NCBI RefSeq assembly: GCF_024494465.1
Contig: NZ_JAETXM010000009.1
Span: 1-64,000 of the forward strand
Reading direction: 5' to 3'
DNA: 64,000 bases
Origin: Bacillus sp. V3B
Lineage (GTDB): Bacteria > Bacillota > Bacilli > Bacillales > Cytobacillaceae
Shown piece by piece: positions 57,017-64,000 of this stretch (position 1 is the first letter of the stretch; every line of letters begins with the position of its first letter). A program made the position numbers and the translations under genes. Under the pieces are notes generated by a model. The model saw only the letters and a list, made by a program, of their open reading frames with translations, searched no databases and was not told the origin of the DNA.

Positions 57017-57076
57017 TGAGAACTTCCTTCCTTTATCTATAATGCATTCTTTTTTAGGTTTACATGGTCAAACTTC

Positions 57077-58096
57077 TTATCGATTAATCGTAAGTGCGCC
57101 TCTTTGTGCTAAAAACTGCTCAATATCGCTTGTTCTAAGCACATTAGCATCGCCTTCTATTGTGTGCTTTAAGGCAAAGCAACCTGTGGCAAAATCAACT
57201 ACTTTTTGCAGTTGGAAACCGGTAATTAACGAATAAATCATTCCGGCTGAAAAAGCATCACCAGCTCCTACTCGGTCAACAAATTCGACTTCAACTTCTG
57301 TTGATTGATAAAATTTATTTCCATCTGAAAGCAAGGCATATAAGCGATTTCGATTAACGGATAAATGTTCTCTAAATGTCATAGCCATATATTTAAAATC
57401 AAATTGTTTATGCATTTCGGTGATGATTTCTTGATAATCTTTGACACTTAGTGGCTTTGAATAGGTATCCTTTATATCTGTTCCATTCTTATCAAGTAAT
57501 TGCAATGGTTCAACACCTAAACATACATCAACATATTGAATTAATTCAGTCATTTTTTCTCGTGCATTCTCAAATGTCCACAAGGAACTTCGATAATTCA
57601 AATCACAGCTTGTTGTAATTCCCTTTTCTTTCGCAACCTTTAAAGCCTTTTTAGAAAGGTGGAATAATTCTTCACTTAAAGCGGGTGTAATCCCACTAAT
57701 ATGGAACCAATCCGCACCTTCGAATATCGCATCCAAATCGTATTCGTCCACTTTTGATTGAGCGAAGGCCGAATGATGCCGGTCATAGATGACTTTAGAA
57801 GATCGAAGAGAGAATCCTTTTTCCAAGTAATAAACTCCTAGTCGACCATCGCCATACACCATATGATCTGTTGAAACATTATATCGATTTAAATGCTGTT
57901 TGGCACTTTCACCAAGTGCATTCGTAGGCAACTTACTAACAAACGAACTAGAGAGTCCAAAATTCGCCAAAGAAATCGCTACGTTTGCTTCTCCTCCACC
58001 ATATATCACATCAAAAGAGTGAGCTTGTTCAAGCTTTTGGTATACTGGGGCTGACAAACGCAACATAATTTCACCCATTGTCACAACTTTTTTCAT
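57077..58096 (-). CDS. kdgK: KdgK, 2-keto-3-deoxygluconate kinase
   Basis: A 339-residue PfkB-family kinase. It starts VVTMGEIMLRLSAP, has IYGGGEANVAISLANFG, and the catalytic GAGD (residues 277-280, Asp280) in DRVGAGDAFSAGM. It phosphorylates KDG to KDPG. Tight pairing with kdgA (3 bp after it) confirms the function. Confidence 0.94.
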   Translation of the reverse strand: MKKVVTMGEIMLRLSAPVYQKLEQAHSFDVIYGGGEANVAISLANFGLSSSFVSKLPTNALGESAKQHLNRYNVSTDHMVYGDGRLGVYYLEKGFSLRSSKVIYDRHHSAFAQSKVDEYDLDAIFEGADWFHISGITPALSEELFHLSKKALKVAKEKGITTSCDLNYRSSLWTFENAREKMTELIQYVDVCLGVEPLQLLDKNGTDIKDTYSKPLSVKDYQEIITEMHKQFDFKYMAMTFREHLSVNRNRLYALLSDGNKFYQSTEVEVEFVDRVGAGDAFSAGMIYSLITGFQLQKVVDFATGCFALKHTIEGDANVLRTSDIEQFLAQRGALTINR

Positions 58097-58099
58097 TTA

Positions 58100-58744
58100 T
58101 TATTCACCCTTTATGGATGCTATTTTATCCATGAATTCACGAGCAACTTTTTCAACAGAGCTGTAATCACCATTTGTTACACCTTTTGTTAAAGCACTAC
58201 CCATACCAACAGCAAAGGCACCATTGTTGATCCATTTGTCAACATTATCAATGCTTACGCCGCCAGATGGCATCAATTGCGCATGTGGGATTGGGCCTTT
58301 CACATCTTTAATAAAACCTGGTCCCATTAAACTACCTGGGAAAAGTTTCACAACATCCGAACCATAAGTAATGGCTTCTAGGATTTCCGTTACAGATCCA
58401 CATCCTGGTAAGTATGGAACCGCATAACGATTACACATGAGTGAAATTTCTTTATCAAAATGCGGACTAACGATGTAACGCGCTCCATTCATAATGGAGA
58501 TTCTTGCTGTTTCTGCATCTAAGACTGTACCTGCTCCTACGATCATTTGACTTTCACCTAAACGAGAAAGTTCCGCAATTGCTTCTTCAGCTCCCGGTGT
58601 AGAGAAAGTTACTTCAAGAGAGCGAATACCACCTTTGAATGCATGTTTTGAAATTTCAACTGCATCTTCTTTATTTTTTCCACGGATAACGGCAACTGCG
58701 TAACCTTTGTGCATTTCACTTAATACTTCAAATTTTTGTAACAT
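58100..58744 (-). CDS. kdgA: KdgA, KDPG aldolase
   Basis: A 214-residue aldolase. The Schiff-base lysine is Lys133 in GSDVVKLFPGSLMGPGF, with Glu44 in SLEVTFSTPGAEEAI. It cleaves 2-keto-3-deoxy-6-phosphogluconate to pyruvate and glyceraldehyde-3-phosphate. I start at ATG 58744 (MLQKFEVLSEMHKG), with GAGGTGACC upstream; a longer frame from 58813 adds 23 residues not normal for the family. First gene of the kdgA-kdgK-uxaC-uxuA-uxuB series. Confidence 0.94.
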   Translation of the reverse strand: MLQKFEVLSEMHKGYAVAVIRGKNKEDAVEISKHAFKGGIRSLEVTFSTPGAEEAIAELSRLGESQMIVGAGTVLDAETARISIMNGARYIVSPHFDKEISLMCNRYAVPYLPGCGSVTEILEAITYGSDVVKLFPGSLMGPGFIKDVKGPIPHAQLMPSGGVSIDNVDKWINNGAFAVGMGSALTKGVTNGDYSSVEKVAREFMDKIASIKGE

Positions 58745-58826
58745 CTTGGTCACCTCATCTATTTCGAATAGTAAAACTTCAATTTCTTCATTAAGCACGT
58801 TACTGTCTAACAATGAAAAACTTTAT

Positions 58827-58845
58827 ATGAAAACACTATTTTCAT
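58827..58845. promoter_or_regulatory. Palindrome upstream of kdgA, possible operator
   Basis: ATGAAAA-CACTA-TTTTCAT is perfectly symmetrical in its arms. It lies 83-101 bp upstream of the kdgA start. LacI-type regulators such as KdgR use operators of this general size. No regulator of that family is seen in the window. Confidence 0.4.
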
Positions 58846-58962
58846 GTAGAATACTTAAGGACTATCTCGTAATTTAGGATATATAAAATGCGCTAAAATA
58901 TACGGAGATTCGCTCTATACTTGAAACAGGAGAAGCAAAATCCTTTCTTGCTTATGTAGTTG

Positions 58963-59273
58963 TTAGGAAGATTTCTTAATGGCTTCGATTAAACCATTAA
59001 TATAAACAGCTCCTAATGCACGATCATATAATCGGCAACCTGCTCTACCTTCTTCTCTCCAAATCATACGACCATGATCTGGACGGTATGGACCATCGAA
59101 GCCATAATCCAGATAGGCTTTGACAATTTCATAAAAGTCTAAAGAGCCCTTTTCAGATAGATGTTCAGTCTCCCAGAATGATTTTTCACCTGTAATCTTC
59201 ACATTACGTAAGTGAGCAAAGTGAATACGATCTTTTACACCACTGAAATATCATTTCCATTCGGGACACCTCC
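58963..59273 (-). pseudogene. Truncated uxuA (mannonate dehydratase) fragment
   Basis: The minus strand encodes [20 protein letters not shown], then [20 protein letters not shown] and [17 protein letters not shown], matching the last third of UxuA at 54538 but clearly diverged from it. Just upstream GGVPNGNDI, in another frame, matches the family segment before it, so about 10 codons and the reading frame are lost. The first two thirds of the gene are absent. The intact frame from 59202 (79 residues) would not make a working enzyme. Confidence 0.85.
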
Positions 59274-59286
59274 ATATCTGTGTATA

Positions 59287-59303
59287 CTTGTATACTAGCA
59301 TAC
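59287..59303. promoter_or_regulatory. Candidate GntR operator in front of the uxuA fragment
   Basis: CTTGTATACTAGCATAC, with a further upstream-like TGTATAC at 59281. The site belongs to the same family as those at 46775, 47104, 49147, 60285 and 61903, and lies between the uxuA fragment and the regulator gene. Confidence 0.7.
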
Positions 59304-59439
59304 GCTAAATGATATTTCAATGGATAAGATAAATTTATTTTCTATAAAGTTATCAATGACTGATCTGAATTTCAGTATCATGAGGTGCGACACAATGAGA
59401 ATTCTAAAAGGTTATGCGAGAAATTTTAAATAGGGAGAA

Positions 59440-59481
59440 AATAAAAAAGACCAGTATCCACTGAGTCTATTGGAATACTGG
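59440..59481 (-). terminator. Terminator of the gntR-type gene
   Basis: CCAGTATTCC / GGATACTGG stem (one bulge) followed by TCTTTTTTATTTTC on the minus strand. It overlaps the last codons of the regulator. Confidence 0.85.
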
Positions 59482-60192
59482 CATCTTATGGGTAAGGTCA
59501 AGATAATGTGCATAAACACTATTGGGGTCATATAAATCTCCCCAATGCTTGATCGGTTCAATAATATGTTCTCTAACACTCTCTTCCACTTGGTCTACTT
59601 CTTTATTTTCAATAATTTTAACAATATTTTTATGTTGGGCAATCTTGTCAGAAAGATTATGCTCCTTCATCTCAGAAAGGAGCCTGATTCGATTGTAATG
59701 TGTACTTAATCGAATAATCGCACCCCAAACATTCTCTCTATTGTTTCCTTGAAAAATAATATGGTGGAAATCGGTGTCTAATTTATGAAATGTTCGTTCC
59801 GTTCCTTTTTGCCCTAACAACTCTTCTTGAAGAAAAATATTTCTTTTGAGTTCAAATAACTTTTCCTTAGGAAAAGATTCACAAGACTCCTTTAATACTT
59901 CTTTTTCTAAAGTGACACGCATAAATGCAGCTTCTTCAATTAATTGAGATTTAATTTTTGACACATACGTTCCTACTTGAGGAAATACCTCTACTAAGTA
60001 TTCTTCTCTTAGCTTTGCCATGACCTCTCTTATGGGTGTACGTGAAATCTGCAACGCCTCTGCTAACTCTATTTCACTGATTGTTTGACCTGGTTGTAAT
60101 TCTAAATACATAATTGCATCCTTGATGACTCTGTAAGAATAATCTTTATTATTTTCTCCAGATAATCTGGCTGACACTGTAAACATGCGCAT
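59467..60192 (-). CDS. GntR-family (FCD) transcriptional regulator of uronate genes
   Basis: A 241-residue FadR-subfamily GntR regulator. The winged helix-turn-helix is residues 18-78 (YRVIKDAIMYLELQPGQTISEIELAEALQISRTPIREVMAKLREEYLVEVFPQVGTYVSKI). The FCD ligand domain is all-helical, with metal-binding candidates Asp/His in DTDFHHIIF and REHIIEPIKHW near the end. FCD proteins often bind uronates or KDG-related acids. The adjacent TTGTATAC-type sites, including one upstream of its own start, suggest it controls the uxu/GPH genes and itself. Confidence 0.88.
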   Translation of the reverse strand: MRMFTVSARLSGENNKDYSYRVIKDAIMYLELQPGQTISEIELAEALQISRTPIREVMAKLREEYLVEVFPQVGTYVSKIKSQLIEEAAFMRVTLEKEVLKESCESFPKEKLFELKRNIFLQEELLGQKGTERTFHKLDTDFHHIIFQGNNRENVWGAIIRLSTHYNRIRLLSEMKEHNLSDKIAQHKNIVKIIENKEVDQVEESVREHIIEPIKHWGDLYDPNSVYAHYLDLTHKMPVFQ

Positions 60193-60284
60193 TACACTCC
60201 CAATACTTTACGACATATTAATAGTAATATACTTCTCGGATTGTCTTTATATTCCATTATAGCACCTTGATCCTAATAATAGAA

Positions 60285-60300
60285 TATACTTGTATACAAT
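60285..60300. promoter_or_regulatory. Candidate GntR operator, likely autoregulatory
   Basis: TATACTTGTATACAAT, with the TTGTATAC arm of the family, 93 bp upstream of the regulator's start codon. Confidence 0.5.
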
Positions 60301-60327
60301 ATTTATTTATGCTTTATCATCATCAAA

Positions 60328-60360
60328 GAGGATAACTAACATAGATTAGCTATCCTTTTT
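60328..60360. terminator. Hairpin after GPH symporter copy 4
   Basis: GGATAGCTAA pairs with TTAGTTATCC (one mismatch) around TCTATG. It is 28 bp after the symporter stop on the minus strand. The T run is better on the plus strand. Confidence 0.55.
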
Positions 60361-60387
60361 CTACTTTAACGTTTTAGATGATTCATT

Positions 60388-61809
60388 TTATTCTTTTCTT
60401 TTTTCGGCTAAATCAATCGTAAGTTGATTTGTACGTTCTTTGTTCAGCGGATATAGGAATACTAGAATAAGGAAAATCATCATATAGATGATAGCAGGCA
60501 CTAAAGTAGCTAGTGCATGAATACCATTAAGTGCTTCTTGTGTTTGCACTGCATGTGTTGAGTTATAGCCAACCGCGGCAATCGCAAAACCACCAACACC
60601 ACCGGCAATCGCTTGTCCTATTTTACGAGCCATTGAATAGATAGAGTAAACTGTTGCATCTTCTCTTAAACCTGTTAAATATTCATGATAATCGATCACA
60701 TCTGTTACAAACGCCCAAACAACGATGTTGAAGAAAGCAAAGCCAAACATACCAATAGCAACAATGGCAACAAATTGCATAGCAGTTAAATCTTTTAAGA
60801 AGAATAAGATAAGATATACAATAGCTGCTAATGCCATACCTGTTGATGCTACTTCTTTTTTACCAAACTTCGCCACAAGTGGTTTGACTAACGGAATAGC
60901 TATGAATACCACTGCCGTTTGTACTAAACCAACTATACTTAATGCTGCTGTATTTCCAAAGTAATCTTTAAATAAATACGTATTAACTGTACTAATTAAC
61001 ATCGTATTTACCATGAAAATGAGTGATCCTACAAGAATCCAAATTAACGGTTTATTCTTTAAAAGACCTTTCAGTGTTTGACCCATATTTGCTTTTACCT
61101 TTATCGTTTCAGGTGCCACAATACGTTCAGTCGTTAATTTATAACAACCAATGTAGCAAATAATAGCAAGAACACCAAAGACTACAGCGGTCATAAGCAT
61201 ACGGTTCGCATCAATCTTATTGTCTACAAACACAACTAATGGTCCTACTACAGTAATAATTAAACTGGCCAACATGGCACCCATTGTTCGCCAAGTCGAT
61301 AAAGTAGTACGTTCAACTGAATCATCGGTAATAACCGACGCCATAGAGCCATAAGGAATATTGACTGTACTATATAACGTTCCCCAGACAATGTAGGTGA
61401 CAAAAGCCCATGCTAGGTAAAATCCATCTGACATGCCTGGAATCTGTACGAACATTAATACCCCTGTTATGACAAGCGGGAAAGACATTCTTAAAATCCA
61501 AGGTTTAAATTTACCATTTTTGGTCGTCTTTCTTGTATCAATGAAACGCCCCCATGTTACATCGGCCACCGCTCCCCATAAGCGTGCTACTAAAAAGAGA
61601 ACCCCTACTGTAGCTGCACTAATATGAAAAATATCTGTGTAGTAAACCATTAAGAATGCACTTACTAAAATAAAAAAGAAGTCATTCCCAAAATCACCGA
61701 ACAAATAACCAAATTTATCTCTCATACCAAATTTTCTTGTTTTGGTATTTAACGGTGTTACAGTTTCTGTAACAGTTCGATCAGGTTGTTCCATTTTTCT
61801 TTCCTCCAA
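60388..61809 (-). CDS. GPH-family sugar:cation symporter (copy 4, uronide-like subgroup)
   Basis: A 473-residue twelve-segment symporter, highly similar to the partial gene at 62788 and clearly related to the one at 45266 (RLWGAVADVTWGRFIDTRKTTKNGKFKPW; VWAFVTDVIDYHEYLTGLREDATVYSIYS). A GntR-type operator lies 94 bp upstream. Its position next to the uronate regulator and catabolic operon suggests it imports a glucuronide or uronic-acid oligomer. The ribosome site GGAGGAAAG precedes the ATG. Confidence 0.92.
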   Translation of the reverse strand: MEERKMEQPDRTVTETVTPLNTKTRKFGMRDKFGYLFGDFGNDFFFILVSAFLMVYYTDIFHISAATVGVLFLVARLWGAVADVTWGRFIDTRKTTKNGKFKPWILRMSFPLVITGVLMFVQIPGMSDGFYLAWAFVTYIVWGTLYSTVNIPYGSMASVITDDSVERTTLSTWRTMGAMLASLIITVVGPLVVFVDNKIDANRMLMTAVVFGVLAIICYIGCYKLTTERIVAPETIKVKANMGQTLKGLLKNKPLIWILVGSLIFMVNTMLISTVNTYLFKDYFGNTAALSIVGLVQTAVVFIAIPLVKPLVAKFGKKEVASTGMALAAIVYLILFFLKDLTAMQFVAIVAIGMFGFAFFNIVVWAFVTDVIDYHEYLTGLREDATVYSIYSMARKIGQAIAGGVGGFAIAAVGYNSTHAVQTQEALNGIHALATLVPAIIYMMIFLILVFLYPLNKERTNQLTIDLAEKRKE

Positions 61810-61902
61810 AATATGATTGATTAGATAATAGCTTTAAATAAAATAATTGCATTCAACCGCTTGAAACGGATCAATGAATATAAAAGAGTTTTCTCTTCTA
61901 AA

Positions 61903-61922
61903 CAAGTATTCTAGCATACAAG
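61903..61922. promoter_or_regulatory. Candidate GntR operator upstream of GPH symporter copy 4
   Basis: CAAGTATTCTAGCATACAAG; the minus strand reads CTTGTATGCTAGAATACTTG, arms CTTGTAT/ATACTTG. Same core as the other sites. Confidence 0.7.
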
Positions 61923-62044
61923 ATTAAAGATTACTAGAAAAAGTAGATTCTATTCTAATGTATTTTTTGGAAATAAATTGACGGGGTCGAAACCCTTTCG
62001 AGATATAGAACAAACAGAAATAGTGAGGAATATAAAAAAGACAA

Positions 62045-62461
62045 TTGAACTACCCACCACTTAATTTCTGACGAAATTTGAAGTGGGGGATTCCTGCGAA
62101 CTCCGTTCTATCGAACAGATATTGAGCAGGCTAACCCCGTCGCACCGACGGTTAGCAGTACAAACGACTAATTTAGCCTCCTGCCAGTCATGCAAACTTG
62201 TACGTTGACTCGCCACACGTCCTACTTTAGCTAAGGATTAGCAACTTCGGTACGTGTGGGACGAAAGAACGTTGAAGATTTTACCTAGCAGACGTTTTTC
62301 CTGCTAGAACCTCCTATCTTCAGTTTTCAAAGAACAACTTGTACAGGTATATTATACCACGCAAACACATGTTTCACTACGCAAAAAGACGATTCATCTC
62401 CCACTTATTTTTGGGCGTTGCCCTTCACAAAATTGAAGTGGGAGTCTTCTCGCCTAAAATG
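62045..62461 (-). mobile_element. Non-coding IS605-type element with omega-RNA-like region (copy 2)
   Basis: 417 bp, inverted relative to copy 1. On the minus strand it starts after TTTAT (62466-62462) with CATTTTAGGCGAGAAGACTCCC. It has a promoter-like TAGTGA-N17-TATAAT, TGAAGAT/ATCTTCA and CTAGCAG/CTGCTAG stems, the CACACGT/ACGTGTG stem and CGACGGGGTTAGCCTGCT. It ends with the right-end hairpin and TAGTTCAA at 62045. The possible guide begins at 62044, reading TTGTCTTTTTTATATT. About 50 extra bases relative to copy 1 lie before the GGGGTTAGCC segment. No ORF. Confidence 0.74.
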
Positions 62462-62529
62462 ATAAAAACATGTATCTCAGAAAAGGAAAGCTTAGCTGAG
62501 ATACATGTTTTATTTAAACCTATTATTTA

Positions 62530-62780
62530 TCAAATTCGCCCCGCCGAATTTGCGCCCGGATTTTTATCACGCTTCAGAAAGCCACATCCTGTGGCTTTCG
62601 CCTGACTAGGACGTCCTGTCCGTCGTCGAGCTCGCTCGATAAATGACCTTTAAAAAATCCGAGGCATCCGCCGGAGGCTTAACTTCATTCAGTCGGGGTT
62701 TGAACCCCCACTGAATCAGAGAGCTTTTTGCATTCATCCCCCACTTACAGAAGTGGAGGAATTCTGCTGAATGAAGTTAA
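62530..62780 (+). repeat. Non-coding repeat family R2, copy D (251 bp)
   Basis: Like copy A but with the 60-bp GTGGCTTTCGCCTGACTAGG segment. It starts after TTATTTAT, ends GTTAA eight bases after the stop of GPH symporter copy 5, and carries the 13-bp inverted repeat TAACTTCATTCAG. As at 31784, an omega-RNA-like element lies 60-70 bp away. Confidence 0.82.
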
Positions 62781-62787
62781 ATGTTTA

Positions 62788-64000
62788 TTAACTATTGTTT
62801 CTTCTTTCCGCTAAATCAGCTGTAAGCTGATTGATACGTTTTTTACTTAAAGGATAGAAGAAGATTAAGATAATCGCAACTCCAAAATAGATAGAAGCAG
62901 GTACTAACGTAGCAAGTGTATAGATTCCGTTAAGCGCTGTTTCTGTTTGCTGATCAAGAGTGGCATTATATCCAACGGCTGCAATTGCCACACCACCGAG
63001 TCCGCCGGCAATGGCTTGTCCGATTTTACGTGCCATTGAATAGATAGAATAAACCGTTCCATCTTCTCTTAACCCTGTTAAATATTCATGATAATCGATG
63101 ACATCTGTTACGAATGCCCAAATGACTAAGTTAAAGAAAGCAAATCCAAACATCCCAACAGTTGTACCAATTAAGAATCCTGCTACACCTATATCTGAGA
63201 AGAAGTATAAAAGAAGATAAGCACTACCTGCAAGAAGCATACCGATTGAAGCAACTTCCTTTTTTCCATATTTCGCGACAAGCGGTGTTACTAACGGCAT
63301 AGCCACAAATACAGAAGCCGACTGAATAATCCCCACAATACTTAATGCAGCAGCATTACTAAAATAATCTTTAAATAAGTATACGTTAACCGCACCAACT
63401 AGCATCATATTTACCATGAACATCAATGATGCTAAAAGAATCCAAAGCAATGCTTTATTCTTGACTAGACCTTTCATCGTTTTACCGAATTTTCCTTTTT
63501 CATTATTACCTTCTGGTGCAACAACTCGTTCAGTTGTTAATTTATAACACGCAATATAACAAACAATAGCCAACACACCAAAAATAGCAGCGGCCAAAAA
63601 CATACGATTTGCATCAAGTTTATCGTCAATAAACACAATTAATGGTCCAACAGCATTAATAATTAAAGCTGCCAACATCGATCCCATTGTTCTCCAAGTC
63701 GATAAAGTAGTACGCTCAATAGGGTTATCTGTAATAACCGAAGCCATGGAGCCGTATGGAATATTGACTGTAGCATATAATGTTCCCCATACAATATAAG
63801 AAACAAATGCCCATGCTAGATAAAATCCATCTGACATGCCTGGAATGGTTACGAACATTAACACACCGCTAATGACAAGCGGAAATGACATCCTTAACAC
63901 CCAAGGTCTAAATTTACCATTTTTTGTTGATTTTCTTGTATCAATGAAACGTCCCCAGGCGACGTCAGCAAAAGCATCCCATAAACGTGCCACCATAAAG
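62788..64000 (-). CDS. GPH-family sugar:cation symporter (copy 5), N terminus beyond window
   Basis: At least 404 residues; the frame is open to the window edge, and the visible ATG at 63996 corresponds to about residue 75 of copy 4, so the real start is outside. RLWDAFADVAWGRFIDTRKSTKNGKFRPW and VIWAFVTDVIDYHEYLTGLREDGTVYSIYS are nearly identical to copy 4, marking a recent tandem duplication. Repeat copy D takes the place of a normal terminator region after the stop. Confidence 0.92.
   Translation of the reverse strand, partial: FMVARLWDAFADVAWGRFIDTRKSTKNGKFRPWVLRMSFPLVISGVLMFVTIPGMSDGFYLAWAFVSYIVWGTLYATVNIPYGSMASVITDNPIERTTLSTWRTMGSMLAALIINAVGPLIVFIDDKLDANRMFLAAAIFGVLAIVCYIACYKLTTERVVAPEGNNEKGKFGKTMKGLVKNKALLWILLASLMFMVNMMLVGAVNVYLFKDYFSNAAALSIVGIIQSASVFVAMPLVTPLVAKYGKKEVASIGMLLAGSAYLLLYFFSDIGVAGFLIGTTVGMFGFAFFNLVIWAFVTDVIDYHEYLTGLREDGTVYSIYSMARKIGQAIAGGLGGVAIAAVGYNATLDQQTETALNGIYTLATLVPASIYFGVAIILIFFYPLSKKRINQLTADLAERRNNS

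Overview
The window is low-GC DNA from an endospore-forming member of the Bacillaceae. The evidence is a Bacillus-type gene order (fadNAE, yusI, gcvH, yusF, yusE, yusD, metNIQ and sufCDSUB all in series), small spore-associated genes (yuzL and two CotF-like coat genes), B. subtilis-type riboswitches and strong GGAGG ribosome sites. The exact genus cannot be read from the sequence.

Layout. 1-1320: an IS200/IS605-type element carrying tnpB, cut by the window edge. 1342-21000: a core-genome block, almost all on the minus strand. It holds a TauE/SafE exporter, the SUF iron-sulfur operon, the methionine importer behind a SAM riboswitch, metY behind a second SAM riboswitch, the yusD/E/F-gcvH-yusI group and the fadN-fadA-fadE beta-oxidation operon. 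21100-27000: yuzL and two CotF-like genes, a RodA/FtsW-type protein, and a tungstate uptake operon led by a regulator that fuses a helix-turn-helix to a binding-protein-like domain. 27260-29150: a manganese-riboswitch operon with tandem terminators, a tiny FbpB-like protein, TerC and an overlapping kinase-like gene.

29350-64000 is a large accessory carbohydrate island. It contains five GPH-type sugar:cation symporters (one cut by the edge) plus a symporter fragment. Two Gfo/Idh/MocA dehydrogenases and two xylose-isomerase-like TIM-barrel proteins form one operon. There are two paralogous AraC regulators, two paralogous ROK (XylR-like) repressors, a GH2 glycosidase, a GH3 glycosidase, a HAD hydrolase and a soluble CZB-type chemoreceptor. 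A complete glucuronate-to-KDPG route (uxaC, uxuB, uxuA, kdgK, kdgA) lies next to a GntR/FCD regulator. Candidate CcpA (cre), XylR-like and TTGTATACTAGCATAC-type operators tie these genes into local circuits. The working model is: symporters import oligosaccharides or glycosides, GH2/GH3 or the oxidoreductase/isomerase set releases monomers, and uronates pass through fructuronate, mannonate, KDG and KDPG to pyruvate and glyceraldehyde-3-phosphate.

The island is full of small non-coding repeats. Two are IS605-type elements of about 370 and 420 bp with no protein gene. They keep a promoter, paired-stem regions and transposon ends, so they look like free-standing guide-RNA (omega-RNA) cassettes. 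A second family occurs four times (190-287 bp). A third family of about 115-130 bp imperfect palindromes lies mainly in the core region. Gene fragments (GPH symporter, uxuA, siderophore-binding protein) show recent rearrangement.
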